Origin: a virus
IMG/VR virus record: IMGVR_UViG_3300025282_000084
Span: 1 to 41,132 of that record
Direction: 5' to 3' (one strand)
DNA length: 41,132 nt
Below are positions 21,226 through 28,123 of this stretch, in pieces (position 1 is the first letter of the stretch; the number at the start of each line of letters is the position of its first letter). The position numbers and the translations under genes were made by a program. The notes below the pieces were generated by a model. The model had not been told where the DNA came from. It saw nothing but the letters and a program-made list of their open reading frames with translations, and did not search any database.

Positions 21226-23205
21226 CTAGTTTGATAACTCCGTCCCACCATCAGCACCTTCTGGCATGCAAACATTCGCAAATATATCTTGCAGCATCAT
21301 GGTGTATCTATTTCCATCGGCCGGACCAATCTCATAATACCTATCTAACTCCCCGTAGAGTATTGAATCCCAATTCCACAGGTATGTCGTCTTCGATATA
21401 ATAAATACCTCTATCTTATCTCCGGGTACACAAGATCCTATCTGACAATCGATGATATAGGGAGATATGTGTGATTGTCCTAAATTAGACCACGTTTGGG
21501 CCGCCTCATCTGTAATCATTATTATATAAGGATAGGCGTCATTTCTCCACCCTATGCCAGCAGGATCGCTTGGCAATACCAGATCATACAATGTATCATA
21601 ACTCGGCTCCATGCCTCCCCCGTCACAATCAAGAATTGCTAACCGGGCAAGAAAAGAAGTAACATCCACAAGGGGAGGAATAGTTATAACCTCATATCGT
21701 GGTTGGTACGCGCCCATTGGTGCGTGATTGGAAGGCGGAAGAACAACCAACCCAAAGCGATGCTCCGTATCTGCGAAGTCCGCAACATAAGCAGAAATCC
21801 CTTGTGCTAGTGCGTGAATATACGGGCACATAGATCCTGATATATCGATAGCAAATACCATGTCCACCTTTTCGTGAATATTTAAGTCTTCATCTATCTC
21901 GCCATCGCAGTCATTGTCCAACTCGTCACACACTTCTTCTGTTGGTCCAATCTCGCCAACACACTCTCCCCACTCGCCTTCCTCGCAGGTCGCGACGCCT
22001 GCTTTACATTCGCCGACGCCTAGAGTTTCTGAGGATTGGACGCCGCATGCCGACTCCATCATATCGATAACCCCGTCACAATCATCGTCCCAGTTGTTGC
22101 ATACCTCTTCTTCAGTTCCAAACCAAAAGCACTCTCCCCACATACCGAACTGATCACATATTTGAACGCCGACACCACAACTCATCATAGCGCCAGTGTA
22201 TTGATCTTCCATCGGATCCTCAACGCAAGATTGGGCGTCTCCTTCGATGCATGGGCACCCCTCGTCTACTTCGCCATCGCAGTCATTATCAAATCCATCA
22301 CAGTATTCAATCCCCGGCGTTGCAGCGGTGCAACCCTCCCAAGATCCATAAGAGCAGAACTCTACGCCAAATCCGCAATCTGTCTCGCACAATCGTTCCA
22401 ATCCTTCATCAACGATGCCATCACAATTATCATCTGCACTATTGCAAACTTCATTCTGTGGGTATTGAGCGTCAATGCAAAGCATTTCTCCGCTAACGCA
22501 AGTGTTATATCCGTAATAACACGCTCCCCAACTTTCGGCGGGCCCGCACGCATCCCCTTCCCCGAGAGAAAAATCATCCACAATGCCATTGCAATTGTTG
22601 TCCACGGTATCACACTGCTCTGGAGTCGGAAACACTTGCCCCTCACACCCAGTCCACGCGCCGCGTTCGCATGTAACAATGCCCGCCTTGCACGGGGAGT
22701 TTCCGCCGAAGACTGTATCTTCTCCCCCCGTCCAGCACTCAAACGGTCCTATCTCGTCTACTTCACCATCACAATCATTATCCGCGCCGTCACAAATTTC
22801 CTCGTGACCGGGATGCGCTGCTGGATTTGTATCATCACAATCTGTTTTTGGTCCCAAGCACGATTCGGGATCGTTGAACGAATCTCCGTCCTCATCGATA
22901 AACAATCCATTGTCTATCACTGCATCACAATCGTTGTCTAATCCATCACATATTTCGTCAACTGGACCTATTTGTCCTACGCAAATATCTTGATTGTTTT
23001 CGTCGCATTCTGTATGCCCAAGTCTGCATTCCCCTTTCGTGCGAGAAATATAATCTTCTCCGACTACTTCCATTCCACCGTCAGCGAAGGAAACACAAGC
23101 CTGCGTGGCAGGGCATTCAAAAAAGAGATTCCCATCGTCACAATCACAAGCGTTAAAGAATGCTAAAATGGCGAATGGTACGAACCAATATTTGCTAACT
23201 CTCAT
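21226..23205 (-). CDS. MopE-repeat and VWA-domain lipoprotein (659 aa)
   Basis: An N-terminal signal ends in a lipobox-like F-N-A-C (C20). Seven MopE-type repeats of the form C-D-G-x-D-N-D-C-D-G-x-x-D lie at about 86, 138, 198, 254, 302, 369 and 426, with a D-E-D-G-D Ca-binding loop near 104 and many paired Cys. A VWA domain follows (447-640) with MIDAS D-I-S-G-S at 454-458 and D566. MopE repeats are frequent in Myxococcota-like secreted proteins, so transfer from such a host is likely. It should be anchored outside the inner membrane as an adhesion or Ca-dependent binding protein; no enzymatic motif is visible. Confidence 0.9.
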   Translation of the reverse strand: MRVSKYWFVPFAILAFFNACDCDDGNLFFECPATQACVSFADGGMEVVGEDYISRTKGECRLGHTECDENNQDICVGQIGPVDEICDGLDNDCDAVIDNGLFIDEDGDSFNDPESCLGPKTDCDDTNPAAHPGHEEICDGADNDCDGEVDEIGPFECWTGGEDTVFGGNSPCKAGIVTCERGAWTGCEGQVFPTPEQCDTVDNNCNGIVDDFSLGEGDACGPAESWGACYYGYNTCVSGEMLCIDAQYPQNEVCNSADDNCDGIVDEGLERLCETDCGFGVEFCSYGSWEGCTAATPGIEYCDGFDNDCDGEVDEGCPCIEGDAQSCVEDPMEDQYTGAMMSCGVGVQICDQFGMWGECFWFGTEEEVCNNWDDDCDGVIDMMESACGVQSSETLGVGECKAGVATCEEGEWGECVGEIGPTEEVCDELDNDCDGEIDEDLNIHEKVDMVFAIDISGSMCPYIHALAQGISAYVADFADTEHRFGLVVLPPSNHAPMGAYQPRYEVITIPPLVDVTSFLARLAILDCDGGGMEPSYDTLYDLVLPSDPAGIGWRNDAYPYIIMITDEAAQTWSNLGQSHISPYIIDCQIGSCVPGDKIEVFIISKTTYLWNWDSILYGELDRYYEIGPADGNRYTMMLQDIFANVCMPEGADGGTELSN

Positions 23206-23218
23206 ACATCCTACCTTC

Positions 23219-23431
23219 TCATTTCGTCCCGCCGTCTTCTTGCTTTTGCAAAATCATTTCCAGTATATATTCTCTTCTTTCTTCTGTCAAGCTTATAATC
23301 CATTTTGAAACAATATTGTCTGACGCTTGCACATACACGCTTCCGACTCCATCGCAATAATTGCATGTATAGGTCTTATTACGGCATACCATGCAGATGC
23401 TCCTAACATACAGTCTATCATCTTTATCCAT
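23219..23431 (-). CDS. DnaJ-type zinc-finger small protein, start uncertain
   Basis: C13-x2-C16 and C23-x2-C26-x-G-x-G form a DnaJ-like Cys-rich zinc knuckle pair. The ATG at 23431 has no good ribosome site. The frame stays open and protein-like for another 34 codons up to a TGA at 23534-23536 (V-I-L-E-D-E-D-L-K-K-R-K), but contains no ATG, GTG or TTG, so a rare start, a frameshift or an error may hide the true N-terminus. It lies between the Hsp20 terminator and the MopE gene. Confidence 0.65.
   Translation of the reverse strand: MDKDDRLYVRSICMVCRNKTYTCNYCDGVGSVYVQASDNIVSKWIISLTEERREYILEMILQKQEDGGTK
23262..23290 (-). promoter_or_regulatory. Sigma70-type promoter for the MopE gene
   Basis: AAGCTTGACA with -35 at 23285-23290, a 17-base spacer and TATACT at 23262-23267, inside the last third of the 23219-23431 gene. 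The MopE start is 57 bases beyond the -10. Confidence 0.8.
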
Positions 23432-23542
23432 GTTTTTGAATATTTTTCCCGGATCAACCTCAACAACTCTAACCCTTCCCCTGCCGTTTATCTTTCTTTT
23501 CTTGAGGTCTTCATCCTCTAAAATAACTAGTATTCAATCCCC

Positions 23543-23574
23543 CAAAAAAGAAAAACGCACCAAAAGGTGCGTTT
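23543..23574 (-). terminator. Intrinsic terminator after Hsp20
   Basis: A nine-base stem AAACGCACC / GGTGCGTTT with a four-base loop, followed on the minus strand by TTCTTTTTT. It lies 18 bases after the Hsp20 stop. Confidence 0.85.
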
Positions 23575-23591
23575 CTCGTCGGGTATGGGTG

Positions 23592-24017
23592 CTAATTTAT
23601 AGCAATAGATGTCGCCCTAGATTCCTCCGTGGGAGGAATGCGTATCCTGAGTAACCCATTCTCAAACGAAGCGCTTGACTGCCTCATATCGAGTTGGTGA
23701 TCGTAATCAACAAACGATCTCGTAAAAGATCTGCGAGCGATTCTTCGGGAATTCTTATCTCCCTCCGAAATAGATTCACAAAAGATCGCAATCGAGTTAT
23801 TTTTAACCTCGATGTTCAAATCTTCTTTAGTGAACCCTGCTAGTGCTATCTCGATGACTTGATTATCCTCATCATCTTTGTAGAGATCCGTTAGAGGATA
23901 TCCCTCCGTTGATCGCCTTACCATCGTAAATGGATCGCTAAATACTTGATCAAAAAACTGATCAAAGGTATTTCTCCCCACGATTGAGGGAATTGTTTTT
24001 ATCATTGCGTTAGTCAT
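23592..24017 (-). CDS. Small heat-shock protein, Hsp20/alpha-crystallin family
   Basis: The core has Y-P-x-T-D-L, V-I-E-I-A-L-A-G-F-x-K-E-D-L-N-I-E-V and the C-terminal A-S-F-E-N-G-L-L-R-I-R-I-P, the alpha-crystallin signature. At 141 residues it is a typical holdase and would keep unfolded proteins soluble in the infected cytosol. AAAGGAG precedes the ATG, a promoter lies at 24083-24111 and a terminator follows, so it is an independent unit. Phage Hsp20 genes are known in cyanophages and others. Confidence 0.93.
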   Translation of the reverse strand: MTNAMIKTIPSIVGRNTFDQFFDQVFSDPFTMVRRSTEGYPLTDLYKDDEDNQVIEIALAGFTKEDLNIEVKNNSIAIFCESISEGDKNSRRIARRSFTRSFVDYDHQLDMRQSSASFENGLLRIRIPPTEESRATSIAIN

Positions 24018-24082
24018 ATTTGTTCTCCTTTATAAGCAAGCTTGTGACTTGGTTAGTACGCCCCGTTATGGCGGCGCATTAT

Positions 24083-24111
24083 TAATATAAACACCACAGA
24101 ATGGGTGTCAA
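24083..24111 (-). promoter_or_regulatory. Sigma70-type promoter for Hsp20
   Basis: TTGACA at 24106-24111 directly after the tRNA 3' end, then 17 bases and ATATTA (or TATATT at 16). The Hsp20 ATG is 66 bases further on. Confidence 0.65.
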
Positions 24112-24112
24112 G

Positions 24113-24187
24113 TGGTGGACCCGGTAGGATTTGAACCTACGGCCAACCCGTTATGAGCGGGTCGCTCTACCACTGAGCTACAAGTCC
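24113..24187 (-). tRNA. tRNA with CAU anticodon (Ile2 or Met)
   Basis: A 75-base cloverleaf with encoded CCA: acceptor stem GGACTTG/CGGGTCC, D-arm with GCTC/GAGC, anticodon stem ACCCG/CGGGT around loop CTCATAA, T-arm GTAGG-TTCAAAT-CCTAC. The CAU anticodon could be elongator Met or, after lysidine modification, Ile(AUA). The TTGGCC variable region resembles bacterial Ile2 more than Met, but identity is not certain. Confidence 0.9.
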
Positions 24188-24214
24188 AAAAAATGTTCAA
24201 TAAGTTTGATAACC

Positions 24215-24247
24215 CATAAGAGGGGGGGGGCATGCCCCCCTCTTATG
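24215..24247 (-). other. G/C-tract hairpin between the GHKL gene and tRNA
   Basis: A 13-bp perfect stem (CATAAGAGGGGGG against CCCCCCTCTTATG) with a seven-base loop begins right after the stop of the 24248-26155 gene. On the minus strand no U tract follows directly; six T occur 28 bases later, just before the tRNA. It may terminate, stabilise the mRNA end or mark tRNA processing. Confidence 0.55.
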
Positions 24248-26155
24248 TTATTTCTTTTTCTTACTCTTCCTGGGGAAGACTATTTCTTTCTCATTCATCA
24301 GCTTCATCGATATATAATTGCATACGAACGGATCGAAGGTTTCATAGGTTATTACACGGATTTTTCTTTTCGCCCCCATTAATGCAACAATGGAGTCTAT
24401 CTTTCCCTGTAAACCGGATTCCACAGTTTCCGAAACAAAAGTAAAATCGTGTTTGTTTTCTTCTATGATGGGAATCCCGTATCTCAGAAATTGGTCGATG
24501 GTGCCGCCCCAATCCAGGTGTCCCGTCTTTAGTTCCACATATCCCCGAGTAGGGTGGAGGGCATCTACCGAAGGTGTGCCGCCATCACCCCAAAGTAGGT
24601 GCTTGCCATTAACACTGGCGCCCGGTTGAACTTCAAAGCTCCACTTATCCCCATCCTGCATTTTCCGCACGCACTCTTGAAACGCCGGATGCACATCCTT
24701 AACTTCATCCACAGTCACCTCTTTATTTGAGCGGACTGATTTGACGTGCTTGACATATTCATTTTCTGAGGCGTCTTCGCCAAAAGTTTCCAATACCCTA
24801 TTGATGATATCCGCAGGTATTGGACTCCCTAACTCAATCTTGTGACCGCAGGTGGGGAAGTGAGTGCTGCCTTTGGTAGTTCTCACGTCAAGATATTGGA
24901 CTGCCCGGTTGAGGCGATACAATTGAGCGGGATCCTCCTCGCGAAGATCTGCGAGCAAATCTATGTCCTTTCTAGAGAAGATATTTTCGTGAGCGATCAC
25001 AAAACCATTGACCATTATCGGAAGAAGATACGACTTTCGATGTATTTTTCCGCCTCTTAGAAGATCGTTGATTGTGTTAAACACTTTCGCATTTTCTTCC
25101 CACTGTTTTTCCAGCATCGCGCAATCTAGCTTTTTCTCTTTTGCCAGCTCTGTGGTCCTAGATAAGTCTGCCGCAAGAGACTCTCCATAAATAAGACGCG
25201 CCCTGGCGCCGGAATCATCGATTTTAACAAACGGTCCACATTTATATGCGCCCAGTTTTCGTGATGACGACGGTGGTTGTCCTATCTCATACGCGGCCGG
25301 ATTCTGCGGATCTCTCACGGGATATACGCCCGCGCCTTCTTTGTGGGCGTCGATAGTTCCCTCGCAATAAATCTGTTCACCATCCAAATAAACAGTTCCC
25401 CGAAATTCAATAGACTCAATCGGATCCCATCCATAGCTCTCTGCGGCGGCGCTTGTCGCACCCAAGAACTCATCATAGAAAGGAGTATTAGAGCAAACGC
25501 TCTGCAAGAGTTTGTTCATCGCACTCTTCACCGAAGTCTTAAATTTTTTAGTCTCAGTTTTGTCCTCTAATGTGAACTCCGGTAAATATGGGTCTTTCCA
25601 CCAGTAAGTTAGACCCTGAAGGGGTTGTGGTGCACCACTGCCGCACAATTGAGAGAGGTGCTGTTCTGCCTCCTCTTTATCCATTGTTGCCGTAGGCGTC
25701 CAACGATCATCCCCGGCCGGATTGGTCCAATAATCGGTCACAAAAACATTTGCACTGTTTCTGTCTGGAGCAAGAATGGTCGCAAAGTGACACTTTTCTG
25801 ACAATTTCTCCAGTTTTGACTTGATGAACTGAGCATATATATAAGAGGTACCCTTCCCGTGCTCATGCATGAGTTCGATTTGGGGTGCTCCCACTTTTCC
25901 CATGCTTTCCAGTCTGTCAAGCCCTGCGCGTCCAGGGACGCCTCCGACGTTATCTGACAGTTTTAGAGCGATCACCGAAGCTTGTCCGGTGACGGGATCG
26001 GTGATCAAAAAGAGATCAAAGTCCAAAACAGGAGCAGGAATCCCGTATTCGTGCGCCGCATCGATGACGTTTGCCCACGCCTCCTTTATGGCGCTTAGGG
26101 TGGTCCCCCCGGCAACCCTAGATCTTAATGACTTGTTTGTTAGGTTTTTCTTCAC
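24248..26155 (-). CDS. GHKL ATPase fused to a PD-(D/E)XK-like domain
   Basis: The N-terminus carries the GHKL ATP site: E25-A-W-A-N29-x2-D32-A (N box), D68-N-V-G-G-V (G1-like) and H99-G-K-G-T-S (G2-like), as in Hsp90, MutL and MORC ATPases. The C-terminal region has D531, then E541-L-K543 after ten residues, fitting a PD-(D/E)XK nuclease core. A middle domain of about 350 residues is unassigned. The start is GTG with GAGGAAC. ATP-dependent DNA cleavage or anti-host function is inference; I know of no named family. Confidence 0.7.
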   Translation of the reverse strand: MKKNLTNKSLRSRVAGGTTLSAIKEAWANVIDAAHEYGIPAPVLDFDLFLITDPVTGQASVIALKLSDNVGGVPGRAGLDRLESMGKVGAPQIELMHEHGKGTSYIYAQFIKSKLEKLSEKCHFATILAPDRNSANVFVTDYWTNPAGDDRWTPTATMDKEEAEQHLSQLCGSGAPQPLQGLTYWWKDPYLPEFTLEDKTETKKFKTSVKSAMNKLLQSVCSNTPFYDEFLGATSAAAESYGWDPIESIEFRGTVYLDGEQIYCEGTIDAHKEGAGVYPVRDPQNPAAYEIGQPPSSSRKLGAYKCGPFVKIDDSGARARLIYGESLAADLSRTTELAKEKKLDCAMLEKQWEENAKVFNTINDLLRGGKIHRKSYLLPIMVNGFVIAHENIFSRKDIDLLADLREEDPAQLYRLNRAVQYLDVRTTKGSTHFPTCGHKIELGSPIPADIINRVLETFGEDASENEYVKHVKSVRSNKEVTVDEVKDVHPAFQECVRKMQDGDKWSFEVQPGASVNGKHLLWGDGGTPSVDALHPTRGYVELKTGHLDWGGTIDQFLRYGIPIIEENKHDFTFVSETVESGLQGKIDSIVALMGAKRKIRVITYETFDPFVCNYISMKLMNEKEIVFPRKSKKKK

Positions 26156-26192
26156 GTATCGTTCCTCTCTTGTTGGTTTATCAACAGATCAC

Positions 26193-26221
26193 ATTATAGC
26201 AGATCACTTTTAATCTGTCAA
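26193..26221 (-). promoter_or_regulatory. Consensus promoter for the GHKL gene
   Basis: AGAAATAGC then TTGACA at 26216-26221, a 17-base spacer ending AGTGATCTGC, and TATAAT at 26193-26198, followed by another TGTGATCTG. The 15-base string ending in TTGACA is shared with the dnaE promoter at 41061-41089. Confidence 0.9.
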
Positions 26222-26246
26222 GCTATTTCTCAATGTTTTTTGTTTT

Positions 26247-26636
26247 CTATTGAACTACGGAGCCTTCGGACCAGAACCTTTTATTCTTGCGTTCGTCTGT
26301 TATCACCAGAACTTCAATAGCATCAGGAATAATCTTGTGTTTGTAATATTCCAAATATCCATATAGCGAATTAGGTTGCTTCTTGTGAAACTTTTTCCTT
26401 GGTGGTGGCAGATTTAAATGCGCCAGGCAACCTTCCACTACCTCTTTCTCTGAAAGTCCCCCATCAAGATATTTCTGAAAGTCCCCTTTCAGATATCCTC
26501 CGACAACCCATCTTTTGGTGCCAAACCCTTTAACATCCCAAAACATTGATCCGTGGTATCTGCCATCTTTCTTTTCGTCTTTGGCGGATCCAAATCCGTA
26601 TTCATCAATTGGTTTCCAACTGCATGCGATTTCCAT
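26247..26636 (-). CDS. Unknown protein (129 aa)
   Basis: A Gly/Trp/Lys-rich mixed alpha/beta protein starting after GAAGTGAGGATGT, a ribosome site very like that of the MopE gene. No motif recognised. It is the last gene before the promoter at 26193-26221. Confidence 0.65.
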   Translation of the reverse strand: MEIACSWKPIDEYGFGSAKDEKKDGRYHGSMFWDVKGFGTKRWVVGGYLKGDFQKYLDGGLSEKEVVEGCLAHLNLPPPRKKFHKKQPNSLYGYLEYYKHKIIPDAIEVLVITDERKNKRFWSEGSVVQ

Positions 26637-26642
26637 ACATCC

Positions 26643-26906
26643 TCACTTCCTATTTTTTTTGTTTTTGCTAAGATGCTTCTCAAGTTCCATAAACCCGCCA
26701 AGAAGTTCCATTTTGCCCCGACTATCACAGTCAAGCACAACAGGAACCGTATGGTGGTTAAACTGGCCCTTTACCATCTCAAAATATTTCTCTGACTTGT
26801 CCACAACCGTCACTACATATTGCGATCCCTTCTCTTCCAGAAGACCTATCGCATCCTTGCAGTAAGGACAATCTACCTTTATAAAAAGGTGGAAAAACGA
26901 AAACAT
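26643..26906 (-). CDS. Glutaredoxin-like protein
   Basis: C13-P-Y-C16 is the redox motif and T53-V-P55 the cis-proline loop of the thioredoxin/glutaredoxin fold; residues 27-36 form the second strand. At 87 residues it is a compact glutaredoxin. It likely supplies electrons to a reductase in the cytosol. AAGGGATAAG precedes the ATG. A link to the di-iron R2-like protein at 6788-7651 is attractive but unproven. Confidence 0.88.
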   Translation of the reverse strand: MFSFFHLFIKVDCPYCKDAIGLLEEKGSQYVVTVVDKSEKYFEMVKGQFNHHTVPVVLDCDSRGKMELLGGFMELEKHLSKNKKNRK

Positions 26907-26911
26907 ATCTC

Positions 26912-27196
26912 TTATCCCTTCAAAAGGCGAGATTTAGAAGCGTAGCATTTCTCCACAATTTGCGCTGGAGTGCCTACCACTGTTATATTTTCTGGTTGCG
27001 CGCCAGATCGCAAGGTGACTATAGAGAATGACTGTTCTTCGTGCAAATCCCAAGGCAAAGTGCCTTCCTCAAGCAACTTATTTGTTGCATCATCAGACTT
27101 TACACTCACCACACTCTCTGGATTTACATAAATCTCTTTCATTTCATATTTGTTGTTTGTCATCTTCCAATTTACTTCTACAAGTTTTACTAACAT
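26912..27196 (-). CDS. Unknown small phage protein (94 aa)
   Basis: The segment I-Y-V-N-P-E-S-V-V-S-V followed by F-S-I-V-T-L-R is a beta-rich pattern found in small phage and bacterial proteins of unknown role. GGAGAT precedes the ATG, and the gene lies five bases upstream of the glutaredoxin gene. Confidence 0.7.
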   Translation of the reverse strand: MLVKLVEVNWKMTNNKYEMKEIYVNPESVVSVKSDDATNKLLEEGTLPWDLHEEQSFSIVTLRSGAQPENITVVGTPAQIVEKCYASKSRLLKG

Positions 27197-27199
27197 TTT

Positions 27200-27409
27200 T
27201 TATCTCCTAACCACAAATTCAAATGCAGAATCTTTATGTAGCGTCCACACTTTCCCCATGCAAAAAACTTTACAATACTTCTTTAATGAATCACTTCCAA
27301 TAAACACTCCCACTTCTGGTTTTGTGGTAAAAATGTAATTACCCAGATCTAGCACTTCGTCAACCAACAACACATTTGATGGCACGTGCACCAGATCACC
27401 CTTCCTCAT
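27200..27409 (-). CDS. SH3-like small protein (69 aa)
   Basis: It starts M-R-K-G-D-L-V-H-V, then I-F-T-T-K-P-E-V-G-V-F-I-G, fitting the barrel family of this window. It overlaps the end of the preceding gene by 14 bases and has no strong ribosome site, so translation is probably coupled. Confidence 0.7.
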   Translation of the reverse strand: MRKGDLVHVPSNVLLVDEVLDLGNYIFTTKPEVGVFIGSDSLKKYCKVFCMGKVWTLHKDSAFEFVVRR

Positions 27410-27740
27410 CTATATCTGTCTCCTCAACATCTGTCTCCTCAACATCTTCGCTGATGGCGAGTTCGGGCGTCTTCATTGCAAGATTGCAATATTGATAGAG
27501 GATATTCATACAATCCTCCATCCTTGCATCAATCTTTGCAATCTTTTTCCTAGCGGAGTCCAGAACCACAATGCCCTCATTACAGTCGTTTACTTTACCA
27601 GATCGCTCCAAAGAATCTGCCAAATCTAGCAAATCTGCATCCTCCATGTCTCGAAGGCGGGCCCGAATATCATTTACCAAAACCGCCGCCTCTCTTGGAA
27701 TATCCTCTAAGAATGTCGTATACGATATTTTTACATCCAT
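27396..27740 (-). CDS. Helical protein with acidic repeat tail (114 aa)
   Basis: A helical body is followed by an acidic tail of D-V-E-E-T-type units encoded by two perfect 15-bp copies (27415-27429, 27430-27444). GGGAGAT precedes the ATG, and a promoter lies just upstream. No family recognised. Confidence 0.7.
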   Translation of the reverse strand: MDVKISYTTFLEDIPREAAVLVNDIRARLRDMEDADLLDLADSLERSGKVNDCNEGIVVLDSARKKIAKIDARMEDCMNILYQYCNLAMKTPELAISEDVEETDVEETDIDEEG

Positions 27741-27765
27741 ATCAATATCTCCCTCCTAAGAGACT

Positions 27766-27794
27766 ATGATACTCCTCTTCTTTTCACTTGTCAA
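27766..27794 (-). promoter_or_regulatory. Sigma70-type promoter for the 27.7-26.2 kb genes
   Basis: AAGCTTGACA with -35 at 27789-27794, 17-base spacer, TATCAT at 27766-27771. It precedes the 27396-27740 gene by 25 bases. Confidence 0.8.
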
Positions 27795-27801
27795 GCTTTT
27801 T

Positions 27802-28086
27802 TTAACTTATTATTTTTGTTATAATATAAGATATTACACCGATCATTGAAGAAATAAGCATCCACATCAATTTGGAAGATGTTTTCTTCCAACCTTCCAA
27901 CTCTCTCAGTCTCGCGTATAGTCCTTCATCGGGGTGGTAAACCGCTTCCTTTACTTTAGATATATCTTGCGCCATATCTTCTTGCTTTTCCTTTAGCTCA
28001 TCAATTTTTATAGCGAGGACATCCAATTTCCCATCTAAATGGGCCAAAGTGGTTTTAGTGTTTGTCTTACAATCCTCATCACCCAC
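27802..28086 (-). CDS. Coiled-coil protein with C-terminal membrane anchor (94 aa)
   Basis: A coiled coil spans residues 14-50, followed by the motif Y-H-P-D-E-G-L-Y-A-R-L-R-E-L-E-G-W and a hydrophobic helix at 73-91. This layout matches small phage proteins of XhlA-like type, which in some phages act with lysis proteins. The start is GTG with AGAGGATTAA. A CTATTTA motif lies 27 bases upstream. A lysis role is inference. Confidence 0.75.
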   Translation of the reverse strand: MGDEDCKTNTKTTLAHLDGKLDVLAIKIDELKEKQEDMAQDISKVKEAVYHPDEGLYARLRELEGWKKTSSKLMWMLISSMIGVISYIITKIIS

Positions 28087-28123
28087 ATCTTAATCCTCTC
28101 GCGCAATAAGTATAAATAGTATC

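Noticed and set aside
22036-22941. 301-codon plus-strand ORF
   Set aside because: It is antisense to the repeat-rich MopE gene, whose biased codons leave long open frames on the other strand; no ribosome site.
25885-25925. TTGACA within the GHKL gene
   Set aside because: No acceptable -10 at 16-18 bases and no gene start follows.
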